Shown: positions 1-17,066, counted from the stretch's first letter. The stretch is DNA of 32,976 bases from Isohypsibius dastychi (GCA_034696485.1 JAQIWT010000126.1:1-32976), one strand, 5' to 3'. Translations and numbers: made by a program. Notes: generated by a model not told the origin, from the sequence alone.

Positions 1-905
1 ATTGCCACCAAGAAATTGCGTAGTTAGAATTAAGAAGCTGATAACAGCATTGTTAAGGTTTTGAATTCTCCTGGTAGTTTCAAAGGAGTCGTATTCGTCA
101 GGGAGATCAAAAACCTGAACCGTTGCTCTACCGTACATCGGTTCAAAAGGTAGATAACCTGCTGTCTCGTTGACCATGCTATTCATGGTCCGAACGGCGT
201 CAGTGACAACTTGATCCCTATCACGTTGATCTACCGACACAAAATGCGATATTATTCAGACTGGTGTGCCGAACACACGCTCGATTGCACACGCCCGAAC
301 ACACACTTTGATCGCTTTGTGCGTGGTATGTGCGTTACGGAGATGCTTGATGGAGAGCAATTGTAAAATTTCCTGGAAGATTTTTCCACTGAAGTGTGAA
401 CCAAGGTCGCTGGTGATTAAATCAGGAACTCCATGTACGAGAACTATGTGATCAATGATGAAATGTGCGGCGTCAATCGCAGTTGCTGATCGAAATGTGC
501 GCGCAATTACGAATTTCGCCAAAGGGGAAAACTGCGGCCAGAATTAATTTGTCCTATTTTTGACTCATAACGTGAATTCGACGAAAAGGACCTTTGACGA
601 AAAGAGGTTGTCAGAACCCACCGAGTTTGATTTTTGGCAAAATCTTATGTTGACAGCTTCCGCAACTGGCTACATATTCTGCTACTCCATTTACCCCCAC
701 CTCCCTTCCCGACTGAAAATAACGATTTTTGATTCGTCCATATGTGCGGCTTATATCCAGATGTCCCGAGAGAATCGAATCATGAGCTTCCTGTAATATT
801 GGGAGCTCCAAAGATTTTAGTACTATAACAAAAGATGTGCTTTGTTGTCTCGAGAAACTTTGCGATAGAGTAGGCCTTTTTTCACAATGTAGTGAGGTTT
901 GACCG
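1..905 (-). mobile_element. Ty3/gypsy-type retrotransposon integrase relic (truncated by window edge)
   Basis: Minus-strand reading from about 905 down to 1 gives the parts of an LTR-retrotransposon integrase in order. A 'GLLYRKVSRDNK' stretch lies near 850-890. An H2C2 zinc-binding module follows (HDSILSGH ... CGSC, about 640-790). The catalytic core begins near 522 (FVIARTF) and has the second-Asp motif SDLGSHF near 400. The C-terminal part (MNSMVNETAGYLPFEPMYGR, about 100-190) corresponds to the 'sPfelvyGr' region of Ty3/gypsy integrases. The pieces sit in different frames with stops between them, near 830, between about 540 and 610, and near 256. The third catalytic Glu cannot be placed. 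It is therefore a decayed copy. Reverse transcriptase, RNase H and LTRs are not visible, and the element runs off the left edge. Confidence 0.8.
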
Positions 906-1200
906 TTTTAACAGTTTCTTTTCAAAACTGGGGTTTTTCCTATGCAGCAAGCTTTGGGCTGCATCCTGTCCCCCGGTGTATCGTAGGCTCGAAACTTTGT
1001 CAAAACTTTCTTCAAAACTTTATTCGAGGCCCTCTATCCGCTAGACTACGATGACGTCATAGATGACCAATGTCGATAGATGACCAATCGAAGTCCACAC
1101 AACGGAAGTTCTTGACTACGAAAGGTAGGGACTACGAAAGGTGAATTACGAGCCCTCCAGACCACGAGAATTCTGCCTACGGAAGTTCATTGCGCCTGCG

Positions 1201-1241
1201 TGAACGGAACGGAATATCGGGCTGAACGGTATTGGTCTCTA
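1201..1241. repeat. Solo terminus related to the hAT-like MITE at 30143-30447
   Basis: The stretch carries 'gaacggaacgg' and then ends 'gctgaacggtattggtctcta' at 1241. It matches the ends of the complete element near 30 kb (inverted left end gctgaacggtgcaggtctcta) at all but three of 21 positions. No matching left end or target duplication is seen, so this is a decayed or truncated copy. Confidence 0.55.
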
Positions 1242-1430
1242 AACTCCATACGTACCAACTTTTGACTCAGTCACTGATCAGCCAATACTGACTGACTTTT
1301 GCGAACCTTACCCACGATGATACTATTTGTGTGATCGTCAGGCCAGAAACCACAACCATTCGGAAAAGTGAATCCGATTAAGGCCCCTTCTGTCATCGTC
1401 AAATGTGAGCATTCGAACCTGACTTTTGTT

Positions 1431-1444
1431 CCCCCCCCCCCCCC
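1431..1444. repeat. C14 homopolymer
   Basis: Fourteen consecutive C. It is one of four G/C homopolymers of at least 13 nt in the window, all in repeat-rich spacer. Confidence 0.95.
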
Positions 1445-1498
1445 TCGGCATTGTAGCACAACAGAAACAATAAACTCAATTCTCCTTCTGTCGAACAG

Positions 1499-1508
1499 TT
1501 TATTTATT
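1499..1508 (-). terminator. Probable SMG6 polyadenylation signals
   Basis: Two overlapping TTTATT copies on the plus strand read as AATAAA on the minus strand, about 500 nt past the SMG6 stop. I found no AATAAA closer to the stop on that strand. Confidence 0.4.
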
Positions 1509-2007
1509 CAGTGAACCGCTAGCTCAAGTAACAGGCAAAACTGTTAAAGAAACAGCAAGAAGAAGAGTCTGATGAATTCCGCCATGGAAGTAAAGTACAA
1601 CCAACTTAAATGAAGAAAAAAACAACTAACCAAACAGTCAAAAAGATGTAAGTTCAACAGTGAACACTTTGAATATAACCCGCAAGCAAAGCCATTATCA
1701 TCCATCAAAGAAATTCCATCACTATTTTAGAGTACATTTTCAAACGACATTTTTCGTGGAATTCCAAAAGTTCCAGCAATTTCCGGCGAGAGAAGAGAAA
1801 AACACTAACTGCTACGACTGCGACTTCCGGTCCCCATTATGAAACCAAGGAATAAAAGATGAACGGCACATCTTTCAGCGAAATGATTGGAGACAAGTCA
1901 GCGAGCCTGGGTAAAAGAGGATAAGGGAGTTGGGAAGATAAATTCCGCGACTCAAAAATGATTTCGACAACTTTTCCAAGGATATGATTTTTCCAGATGA
2001 AGAAGGA

Positions 2008-5000
2008 CTACTGGCCGAGAACGTCGCTGATCAATCGGCAACAGATGTTTTCCTTTCGAGCCTTGATACGCATGTTGGCGTCCGATGTCAGTAGAATCAG
2101 CGAACCTTTCATCGACGCATTTTCCACTAAAAAAACAGAGAAAGAACGTGATTAATAAATCAAGCGAGAATGTCAAGGGAGTAAAACGGATATCGAAAAA
2201 CGTGAAAAATATGGAGTGATAAGATAAGAATTCACAGTTTCTGGACAAAAGCTCTCACTAGATTCCGTTCAACCGAACAATTTCAGTTCCAGTACGCTTT
2301 TTTCACGCTCAATGATGTAATTAAATAATAACAAAAGCAGGCACGGGCGATCTATAGAAATCACTACGAATATATTTCAGTTTTCAAACTTCTTACAAAA
2401 TTCGTTCAGAGTTCAACACTATGTAGAGCAAAAGTTATTCAAATTCAGTGACTAAATCAAAACCATTCTGAATAGCTTGTATGTGGAAAGTATCGATACT
2501 GTCTTGATACTGATATTGACAGTCTCAATATCGCCTGCAGGAAAATGATGAGAAAATTTGGAAACCTAAACATTTGAAAACAACGTAATTCCAAATGATT
2601 TTTAGCTCATATCTGAACCTGACGTGATAAAACACGAAAACATTTTAACGCGTCCACCATGATATTCTTTTGTTAATATTACTTCCCACCATTCGCCTCA
2701 TGTCTTCATCAATAAAAGTAAGAAAAAACCAACCTGGTCGACGGTCCTTGTCGTCCTCATTGAACAGCCCTCTCTCCCCCAAAGCGATGCAAGTGCGTAG
2801 AATCAAGTCATCATTGCTCGCCTGGCAAACGAATAAAATCAATTTCAATGAAGCCATCCGAAAACATGATTCCGGAACATCACGAAAATCCAAAAAATTT
2901 CACGGGAAAAAATCTGAATCAAGCAACTTACACGTTCGACGACGATTTCATTCTTCGCGTGCTTAGCATACGGAATATTATCACCCTTGGTGGTGACAAC
3001 CTGAAGACGACCTTTCGAATGTTCCATCGAATCACTGATGAAACTCAGAGCAGTATGGGCTTTCCGATTCTTCTTTTCATGAAGTTTCCACAATTCCCGA
3101 GAAACTAAAAACAAAAAATAGTAAATAAAATGCAAAAATTCTAAGAAAATGTACTTTAATTTTTTTTTAAAAACTGAAATACTGAAAATTCCATCATCTC
3201 TAGAACTTTCTTGTGTCTGCTAAAAAATCTAAATTTTAAAAAAGTAAATGTTATTTCGTGACAAAATGATAAGAAGTTTCTCGAAACTTCTATTTTGATG
3301 TACAAAATCTGTTTCTTTCGAATCTTACCAACAGCCGGAACAATGACAACCAGTTCATCATTCTCCTGCATTTTCTTTTCAATGCGGTCCAAATAATCAA
3401 TCAAGCAGTTGGTATCAACCAGTAAGTACTGCTTGGATGATTCCTCAATTCGTGGAGTCCGTCGGTCCATAATTTCCGAGCCACCCATTTTCAGCTGATT
3501 TCCGGAATCTTTACTTCGCATACGCTGATCAATCAGCCACCAAGGCTCCACGTTACTTCGACTCATCTCGGATGGCTCGCCATTTCGATTCGCATTCCGA
3601 ACCAGGCCTTCATCCATGCTGGCCGAATGAGACGAACCACTTCGAACCTAAAAACAGACTCTTAGTTAGAAACAAACTAAAAGTGCTCATGCTTATACGT
3701 GATTGAAAAACGCTGAAAATCAATCAAGATTCAATGATAATCGAAAAATTCAATAGAATTTTCAGCCAACAGAACTGAGACGATAAATCAGGAAGAACTG
3801 GGGAAAAAATTATTCCGAAACGCTCATTCCGGAAATTATTCCTAGAAGAAACATTCCCCCAACCGTCATTTATTGTGCCCACTGCAAGAACAGAAGGACC
3901 TACGGCGCTCACTAAAAAATTGATATTTTGAAGAAATTATAGATGAATAGTAAAATTTCAATTATCACCCTACACGCGTTGTCAGCCAAAAAAAGACCAC
4001 AAAAAAGGAACAACTCGTTTGAATTCGCAATAGAAACCGCACACACGAGTTGTTTTCTTTCCGGGGGTGAGATGTGTGAGATCATCAGCATTTTCAGTTC
4101 CATTGACTCCAATGAAATCCATCACGAACCAAACTGAATTCAGAAAAACTAAGGCACTCTGTAGATATACGGTCTGATATTTCTCTAGCCAAAACAGTCA
4201 AATGAGATTGAGAACCAATCAAGATCAATCAAACGGAAAACAAAACATTAAACGGCTCGAAATAACTTCAAAACCAACCAGTTCATTTTTAATCTAAGCT
4301 AAGCAAATCGCTCAGTCGGACAAAAAACATTCCATGAGACATTTCCAAAAAAATAAGAAAATTAAACCACAAACTCAAAGTGAATTTTCAGACTAGTCAA
4401 GGAACGATAAACTCAAATCAAAAGCTTGTGATTCACGGAAAATGTCACTCGCCAAGCTAAATAAATTTCACGTTTCGGGCAAAATAACAAGAATCAAGAC
4501 CAACACCACGCCGCAATAATCGGGATAACGTTCTAGTTTTAAAACTGTCACCCAACCGAATATCCAAAAAAACCACTCACCCGATCGCGTCGTTCTTCAT
4601 TCTGCACTTTATTAGCCTGTCCAATTGTCGGCCAATGTTGTTCGGCGGAAGTCGAGGCCGTCAACACTTGTTTATTCCATCCACCAGTTTGCGGTCGTTC
4701 AGTCGGCAAATTAATAATCTGCTGCTGTGGAAGTACTTCCCGAACGCGTTCCATCGTTGGAAGTGGTTCAACTCGCTGTGCTGGAGGTGGTTCTAACGGA
4801 GCCCATAGATGTTTGACTTTTTTATCTTCAAACGCATCAGTTGGGATGAAGCGATTCCACTGCATCCGGGCAATCGGCGGTGCGAGAGAAATTATGACGA
4901 TTCCAAGGTGTTGCATCTTCCGGAAGCGCATACGAGGTTCAGCGATTGCCTAAATTAATTATGATTAATATCAACCGATTTACAGCTGAAGAACGCTGAT

Positions 5001-8000
5001 GCTAAATCAGATATAAACAAGAAGTTGAATGAAACAAGAAAATGAAAACATCATTCCATAAATTGGGAATAAATCACAGACAAAAATTTATTTTCTGAAT
5101 CCTTTTTATAACCCGAAAATTCATAATTCCGGAACAACGATGTTCTTTGATCTTTTTCACCAATATTTGTTCATGACACCCAGTGTTCAAAGTTTCAGGT
5201 TGTAACAGCTTCTCCATTGAAGTCGTGCATTTGTTTACCTCATGTAGTTTCGTTTCTCGGTAGAAGATTCCCAAATTTGGGTAGACGTGTTTCATTCCGG
5301 CCAAGTACAAATCTTCATACATATATCCAGGTACGCTATCTACAACAATTCAAAACAAATCCAAATTACATCGATTCTAACACCAAAAATTCCACTTCCG
5401 CCCACCTGCAAAACGCTCCTCCGCGACTCCAGCCACATTCAACGTCAGCGACAAATTCACCAGCGAAACCAACCGAGACCACATCCCATTTCGTTTCGTG
5501 CTACAAAACAAAAATAAATAAACCAAAAATTCGGATGGAAATAACGAGTTTTGATCAGAACCGGAAGTGGCTTACTTTTGTGGAGAACTGAGTTGCGATG
5601 GTGGCAGTGGATACCATTTCTGGTGCGAGACGTTAATCCATTCCACGAAGACTTTGATAGAAGGTGCGAGGATGGTCGTGTCTTCCAAGTGGGCAGCAGA
5701 ATCCAAATCCGGGGCATTTTCAAATATCTTCAGCAGACGAGTCAAAACCAAATCAAACATGTTGAAAGACAAGTCCATCAAAAACGAGTGTCCTTGACCT
5801 GGAACAATAAGAAAAGTAAAACACACGATTTTGGAGAAACAATTAGAAAAGATGGTCGAGTGAATCAAGGAAAATAAAATCAAAAACAGCCGAATTTCTC
5901 ACCGGATCGAGGTGTCAAAAACTGTGAATCAAGAGCCATCTCGAATAGAATATTCTAGTACAGTAAACAGGACTTCGATTTTCAGTCAGGGAATCACAAC
6001 ATGGATGAATTCCAGCACAGTGTGAATTTCAACTTTTCTACAGCGCATCTCAGTAGATTAGCCATTCAAATCTCTAGCGATGATTTCTCCTTCAAATGCA
6101 ACCTAGCTTCAAGCAGTCTCTTAACAGCAAATTTGCCATAATTTAGAGTCACATTTTAAGTCGTTAGCAGAAAGGTGTCGTGAGAATAATTTCAACCACC
6201 AACAAACCCTTCAGCGGAAGCAGTTCGAATAACAATTTTCGCCACCTCAATATCTGTCAGGCTACTCCGAAAACCCAGAACGGGACAAAATTGATTTACC
6301 GTGATTCATAACGCATCAGAGTCGGAAAAAAACCTCGAAACAATCCCTGGATATTTTCAGTTGTGAAAACCGACGATGATACAAAAACTACTTCAAGAGC
6401 TCACCCTCTTGCTGAATAACGGAGAGCCGGTAAATGTTGATAGCGGTCATCTGGAGTAGAACATCCCGAAGACCGAGCGCCAAGGAGTTATTCAGAACTG
6501 CCTCCAGCATGCCGACCAAAGCACTTCCATGTGGAGTCAAAGAATTTCTGCATAAATAAATAAGAGATCAAAAACAAAACTTTTGGAGCTTTCGAAAATT
6601 TCTGCCAAATCAAACCAACTTACATGTTTGGTTTGGCTTGATATAAAGCGCCATGAATATGCAAAAACGCCATCTGGAATCTCCTCCACAACTGCAGGAA
6701 AAACAAAGAGAAATTATGGAAAGCCGTCTTCAAATCACGGTAATTTCCGGTTAGACTGGAAGTACATAAAAAAAACTGCGAGAGACTTACTTCCGCTGAT
6801 GGAACCGTGCTCCAGACAGGTGTCTTTTCCTCCGATCCATATTTAGCTTCATACTAAAAACAATCAAACAGTACAAACCAAGAACTCAATTCGATTCCAA
6901 ACGAAAGAAAAAAACGCCAAACCGATTTAAACCTAATTTTATCGGTTAAAATAACATACTGTTTTTTCAACGGAACTCCACAGGCCGGTCAGATGGGCCG
7001 AAGCGCGAGGACAGGGCAACCGGGCATCGATGGCGCGGATAGCATGGAAAGCGGTATCAAGAGGCTGATTCTGGCGTTTGGCAACCAAGGCCAGCTGACT
7101 GTGAGGTTGTCCGTTGAAGGGCGCAACGAGGCAAGCTTTTTGATAAGCACTAAAAACACAAAAACAAATTAATAAAAAAACACATTTCTGAAACAAAACA
7201 AATCTGTGCAGGGTATTTCCCGAAACATCTATGGAAAGGAATTGGAAATAACTCGCAATTTTGCCAGAATAAATGACCACAAAAATATTTAAATCGAGTA
7301 AATATTGAATCCTTCTGAAAACATATTTTGAAGTCTTACTCTTTGGCCGATCCGATTTCCGTTCCATCGGCTCCCGGCAAGTCCGCTTGATAGCGATACA
7401 AATCGCCCATGTGAGTCAGAAGACGCTCAGCAAGATGAAGACTAATCACGATATGTTCGGCCATGTTGGTTTTCCCAGAAAGAGCATTCACGAGGATATG
7501 CGGAGTCACTGCGCCGCCAAACGGATGAAGAACCCGTGGAATCAAATCCGAATAGAACTTCAAACCCTAAAACACGAAGATACTCCATAAACATTGAATA
7601 ATGTGTATCAAGAATAAAAAAATGACAGACAAAATCCGATTTCAACTGCGGAAAGTTCCTCCTGACCAACTTCCGGTTTGTCATCCAAGTTCTTACCCGA
7701 GCCAGCAAGCCTTTCAATGATTCCGCTAATTCAGCCGAATCCGACTTGGCGCTGTTTTTATCCACGACAGACCGAAGTAGTGAGATGACAGGATAGAAAC
7801 CTTCTCTCCACACCATCTGATCCAATTCGCGGGTTTTATCGCAGGCTTGGACATTGTCCAACAATATCGCATCCCGAACCGCATTCCATAGAGTGAAGCT
7901 GGAAAAGATAACAATTTCAGAAAACTGAAATCCCAGATGCGTCCAACAAACAAATTTACCACAACAACAGAATCCGACGCAATCGCTCCTTGTGAGGTTT

Positions 8001-11000
8001 CTCGACGAATTCCTTCAGACGATCCTGAATCTCTTTGCGCAACTCATCCGCTTGGTTGCAAAGATTCTCGAAATTTTTTGGTCCTTTCAGAGCCGGACAC
8101 TTGAATTCCCTGAAAAATTGAAACCGGAAGTTATACCAAAATTCTGAAAGCACAAGAACGTAATTTCAAGATAAAACCAACTGAAGAGCCCAAACACGAA
8201 CGAAATCCGAGTTCCCAAAGAAAATCTAGTTTATAAAAAGGGCATTTTCTTTAATAAAAAATTCCACTTCCGATGCACTGCTTTTCTCATTAGTTTTTGC
8301 GGCACTCTTCGCCCTTATGAGTCGAACAGTGAATCAACCGGATTTCAATGATTGGCCCGATAAGTAAAGAGAAAAATACAAATATTCAAAAAGATCAGTT
8401 CAACCGGAAATGAACTTGGCGTCAGAAACAACGCTCTTACCCGAAGTCCTCAACCGGTTCTTTTTCCTTCTCAACCGGAGCTGGTTCCGCAATAACCACA
8501 TCCGCCTGATCCTCCCACGTCCATCCCTCCTGTTTGACATTATTCTGCGGCGACCTCGGAGGCGGCGCCTTACTTCCGGTCACCATATTCCCCATATTAT
8601 TCTGCGCCATGAAGACTCCCCCAACCTGTTGCTGTTGTTGAGGATGTTGTTGGGGCATTCGATTCTGATCGCGACTAACAACTGGAATGAACGAGTCCGA
8701 GAACTGAGTTTGCGGATGAAATCGCACCGGAAGTTGCTGCTGTTGGTGCATTTGTTGTGAAAACATCTGTGGCATCCGGTCAGGGTGCATGCGGTCCGGC
8801 ATCGCGGTGGAGGCCAGAAATTGGTTGATGGGAATGTTGTGCATCAGACGCTGGTGCATTCCCACATCCATGTGTGAATTATGTGGATCCATCATGGATG
8901 GCGATGGATTGTTGAGGAGATTCGAGGAGAAGCCAACTATCGGGTGATCGACCATCGGGAATCCAGAGCTCATCGGACGACCAAAGTGCGGCGACTCGGA
9001 TTGTGGATGAGGAAGAGATGGGGATGAACTCTGGTTGGACCAGATCATCGACTTGCCGATCACTGGCGGAGAAGGCTCATTTCTAAAAACGCAGAAAAAA
9101 AGATGAAGTGAGAACACAACAGCGAGTAGATTTGGTTTGAAAATTGAATCCGGATATTTTCTAACTCGGTCTTCGAAAAGCATTTTCACGCGAATGTTTG
9201 CGGAAACAATTCTTAAACCAAAACTTTAACACGATGAATAAACAAGACCAAAAACGACTCTAGCGTTATTCGAACTTTCAATTTCAGCTTCCAGACTCAA
9301 ACTCAAACCAACAGCAGTTTTTGAAATAAACCCCTATCTTGAATTTCCCACATGAACAACAATATTCCAACTTTCAATTCCAAATCTCTTCTGAGTGATA
9401 CTCAACGACTCGAATTTCGTCTGAAGAAAACCGGAGGAGCGGATTTCAATTTCAAAAAAAAACATTCGAGAAAGTGAAAACAAAAGGTAATTTCAATCAA
9501 TTCGCGGAAATGCTCGTTGCTCCCCAAGTCAGCGAAAACGCAGTTCTTTCCGAGAGCAACATTTTATCTCCGAGTATTTTCATGGCAGATTTCGTTAGAA
9601 ATCTGAAATCTGGAGTCCCAATTCGTCAGAAATTTTCAAATTTTACTACAAATATATAAAGACATTTTGCATTTGTCGTCTGAATTTCCGAAAACAACAA
9701 ACCCGAATGAAAACCTGTGAGAGAATAATTCCGCAGAACACAGTCAATAATCGATAACCGATTCAAGCAGTTTCGTAAAACAAGCTCTTTGAAATCTGAA
9801 ACTTTATACTTCCGTTTTCAAAACATGAATTTCGATTTATTTACAAAGCATCCCGTGATTCGAAAACAAAAACCGAATCTTACCTTCCAAACATGTTCCG
9901 GTTTTCTTCCCGTTCTGGTCCACGCCAAACGACATCCTTCGAGAAGATATCTCCACCATCATGAGGAGACTGATTAAAGCTCCGTTCACCCATTTTATCC
10001 ATATGGCTCATATCCCCCATCCCGACCGGGAAATACCTCGATTTGGGGGGTCCATACATATTCATATTCATCGGGTCGAAATCATGACCAGACGGCCCAA
10101 GCATGCTATCCACAAGTCCATTTTTCGAAAATCGCCCAAATCCCCCCATTGCTTCCGTATCTTCTTCCAGCGACTTTCCAAACGACTCGAAACTGCTTTG
10201 ATACATCTGATCGATGGAAGGACGCACTTGTTGAGGAGGTTTCTGTTTCTGCTCCACACCGGCTCCACGTTGTTGTTGTTGCTGCACTTCCGGTTTGCGG
10301 TTATTCTGAGGAGCTCCCTGAACTGAATGCGCACCCACTGCGGGATTGATTTTCATGAAACCAGGCTGGTTGTCGCGAACGTCGTTGCTGGCCACATTGC
10401 GAACTGGAGGATTGGATTGTGTGACTGGCGCAGAGGACGTCTCCTCGTTTTCGTTTGTTTCCACACTGGAAGTTTCTCGAGAAGAAACCGGATCGAAATT
10501 TCTCTGCAAAACCAGAAAAATTAGAGACAAAAACGAAATCATTCGAAATCATTTCTGGAATCGATAAACAATTTTCGAGCCGATCTTTCAGGAAAACATC
10601 TGACACTTCAGAAAAAAACTCAAAAAAGTCTTCAAAATCCAGTGATTCACTAGTTAACGATGAATTCAAATAATCAAAATTTAATCGCTGCATACTCCAT
10701 CCATAAACACGATGGAGAAATCACAACTCAATTCGGAAAAATGAATCCACAAAATAACTTTTTGATCTGATTCCGCAAAACCGGAAATGGGAAATATCCC
10801 TGATTTTCAGATTAAATTCTGAATCACATCCCACGTTCAACAAGAGTTTCAAGAAACACGCCATCCAAATACGGTGATCCAGAAATTTCCCAACAAAAAT
10901 AAACTCAATCATACAGCTCATTTCTCTAAATTAAATTCAACCAAAATTTCAAGAGAATTTCTTGAAAATGGCGTTCCGATTTTTTACCTGGGTTCGCTGG

Positions 11001-11611
11001 TCCGGGTTCTGCTGATGATTAGCTGGTGGGTTCTGACGAGGTCTGTTGCTGTTTCCTCGGTTATCTCCTCGCGAGATATTATGTCCTCCTTGCTTATGCT
11101 TATTCTGTCCATCTCTATCTCGATTCTGCGGTTGCTGCTCAAACTGTCCAAAACTTCCAGAAGAAGATCCACGATTATTCCGATTGTCGTTATTATTTCC
11201 ACGCGATTTCGGATTCGGTTGATACAACTGTCGAGATGGTTGTTGGTTGCGCTGATTTTGATTTTGACTTTGCGGTTGATTTTGAGTTGAAGAATTAACT
11301 GTCGGACCGGAAGTCGCACTTGGGGCAGCTACAACGGCAGCAGGTGAAGCAGATGCATCTTTTTGCGTCAAATCTTGTTCTTTCCAGTCACGTTGATTAA
11401 AAGAGGCTACTCGAAAACAACATGTGGTCAAAATGACTGCGAAACGGAAACGTCGAAGGTGTCTCTTACCTGAATTGCTAGAATTGTTTGCAGATCCACG
11501 GGGACGAGTGTTTCCTGGATTGTTATTGGTTGTCGCGCCAGAATTAACATTCCCTCCGGTTCCATTTCCTGGTCCTCCACGTCCGCCGCCGCGAGTAAAG
11601 ACACGAGACAT
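2008..11611 (-). CDS. SMG6: SMG6/EST1A, nonsense-mediated decay endonuclease
   Basis: SMG6 cuts mRNAs near premature stops during NMD, using a C-terminal PIN nuclease.

Exons: 11611-11470, 11406-10988, 10503-9884, 9082-8441, 8109-7960, 7898-7697, 7566-7340, 7149-6960, 6853-6791, 6691-6624, 6547-6405, (5954-5903 probable), 5798-5576, 5500-5406, 5339-5161, 4949-4581, 3647-3329, 3104-2932, 2821-2734, 2126-2008. Without 5954-5903 this gives about 1,476 residues; human SMG6 has 1,419.

Residues 1-600 are disordered and rich in G, N, Q and M. They contain PSRQLYQPNPKSR (about 104-116), like the exon-junction-complex-binding motifs of SMG6 and UPF3B. Residues 608-1060 form the 14-3-3-like/TPR EST1 region (GDLYRY, about 779-784; ACLVAPFNGQPHSQLAL). 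The PIN domain starts near 1318 with YLLVDTN (Asp1322), NDDLIL (Asp1412/1413) and LLTSDANMR (Asp1453), so the acidic triad is intact.

The ATG at 11611 opens the first RG-rich exon. The junction between 6405 and 5798 is phase-compatible if direct, but comparison with human SMG6 suggests one or two small exons are missing there. Confidence 0.92.
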
Positions 11612-12601
11612 ACTCCAGAGTTAAAAACCGTCTTCAAGAATCAGGGTGATCAACACCTGCAAAACACAACCATTTCTCATCCGAAACTCAATTTCCCACC
11701 ACTTTTTATAACGTTTCCTTAATCTGGATGAAAAACAAGCCGATGCATCATCGGAAACCGTTAAAAAACGAGGAAGAAATGAAATATATTTCAAGTGAAA
11801 ATACGATCGCATTTTCGGTTGTTTTCACCAGTTTCTCGGTCCAACACTAGATTTTCAGATGACATGAAGACAGAAACTTACAATTTCAGGTAGGTATTCG
11901 TCGAATTCGACAGATTTCCCCAACAAATTCGAATCAAATCAGTCAAAGGTGCTGGGAACGACCAGGAACCGTGTCCCCAAACGGATTAGCTCAAGGTCCT
12001 TCGCTGGCCTCGAGTTATGGTCGATCAGGATTTGAAATTCAGGTAGCACGAACAACGGAAAACAGATTCCAAATGAAGAACAAAAGATTATCCCAAAGAG
12101 ATCCAGAAAACCAAAACCCCAGGAGAATGTTCTGCGTTCTCTTTTCCAATGAGGAAGGAAGAGACAGAGAAGGCCAAGGAGGTGAATACACTCTAGCAAG
12201 GCCTACGACTACTCCGCCACTTCAACACAGACAGCAACGATTCGGTCCATCAACTCTTACTCCGAACGCTAGATTCAAAAAGTCCGTCCAGCATTTCACC
12301 ATTTAGCCTGCATGTGCTGGTTGTGTATGGCAAGACCTGCTCAAAATTTCGAGATCGGTATTCTGAATCGGAAGTTCGCGCGTCTTGCAGATTTTACTAA
12401 CCCAGGAAATCTCATAAAACTAATTAACATCAAAATATCTGATAAAAACTTTCCCGCACATAAAAGCTCGAAACGATAACGAAAAGGCCACTTTGTTAAA
12501 AACGGAGCAACATAATTCTTTTCGTCCCTGAACAGAAAGCTTTTCGCGAATAACTGAGTTGGACTGGCATGGACAGACTCAAGGGAAAACGGACCATTTA
12601 G
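11612..12601. other. Spacer between SMG6 start and S6K stop
   Basis: Both flanking genes lie on the minus strand, so this must hold the S6K 3' UTR and the SMG6 5' region. I found no AATAAA on the minus strand. A 111-codon plus-strand ORF (11971-12306) has no recognisable domain and is not called. Confidence 0.5.
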
Positions 12602-16317
<3,716 letters not shown>

Positions 16318-17066
16318 GATCAACGCGGAAACTGTGACTTTCGAAAGAATTTTACATTTCCGGAATACAACAACACCAACAACAAGTGTAAGAAAGCAAA
16401 GTACAAAACTGGTTATGTGAGGGGAATTTGAATTCAAATGCAATTTCGGAATTTCTGAGTTGAGGCAGCGGAGCGAAGTACAGAAAGCTCGCCGTGCGTT
16501 GAGGCGGGGCTTTTCATTTGGTTAGGGGTCCGCCTGATAGCAAACTGCGGCATCTGAAGGTCACATAGGGGTCCATCTAAGAAATCCGAAATGCAGGTTT
16601 TGAAAGTCCGTCTTACTGCATTTGTTGTTTTTTCTCTTCCCGGAAATCATAAATTTTAGATAGATCGAAGTGTCATAATCATCGCACGTGATTTGGATGA
16701 ATGGCTAAATGAACCCCTCGGCAGCACCCCCGCAGGCGCCTCTGTTTGACCTGCAAGCATGAGTCACTCGAACACTTGCGTAAGTGGGTTGAGTTGAGGG
16801 GCCGGGCTTCTCATGTTTATCTATCTCTCAAATTTCGTCGTCCGAATACGAAATTCGTAAATTCGGCTGTTGTTCTCGCCTGCAACGAATTCTTGGACTG
16901 CTTACGCGAAACATTTGCATTTCGGCAATACATTTGGGATTTCTCCACACCCTTTGACTTTCTCAACAAGAAATTAGTGGGAATCATTAGGATACTGTAT
17001 TATACTCCAACTGACGTCACATCTTCTCCAGTTTTTCGATTCGAAAGCACATTCCCCTTCACTTCA
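16318..17066. promoter_or_regulatory. Shared upstream region of divergent S6K and WSB genes
   Basis: The two start codons point away from each other across 749 bp, so both promoters must lie here. The stretch holds two 'aggggtcc' copies (about 16525 and 16568) and two similar pieces, 'gttgaggcggggctt' near 16498 and 'gttgaggggccgggctt' near 16794. No TATA box is evident. The promoter role follows from gene arrangement only. Confidence 0.45.

Larger units (their letters stand above)
906..2007. other. Intergenic spacer downstream of SMG6
   Basis: No coding region is convincing here. The stretch holds two short tandem duplications (a 'atagatgaccaat' unit at about 1060-1090 and 'gactacgaaagg' at about 1113-1142). 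It also holds a solo hAT-like terminus, a C14 tract and the probable polyadenylation signal of SMG6. One ACTTCCGGT copy lies at 1823-1831. Confidence 0.5.

Noticed and set aside
4009-4056. 10-bp inverted repeat AACAACTCGT/ACGAGTTGTT in an SMG6 intron
   Set aside because: Short arms with a long loop are expected by chance at this scale.
3700-4140. Possible extra SMG6 exons between 4581 and 3647
   Set aside because: ORFs exist on both strands, but none has matching splice phases with both neighbours or similarity to SMG6.
10301-11624. Several long ORFs opposite and out of frame with SMG6 exons 1-3
   Set aside because: They are shadows of low-complexity Gln/Asn/Gly coding sequence; the minus-strand exons have splice borders and family similarity.
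11971-12306. 111-codon plus-strand ORF between SMG6 and S6K
   Set aside because: No domain, no splice partners and a composition like spacer; it lies opposite the probable SMG6 5' region.
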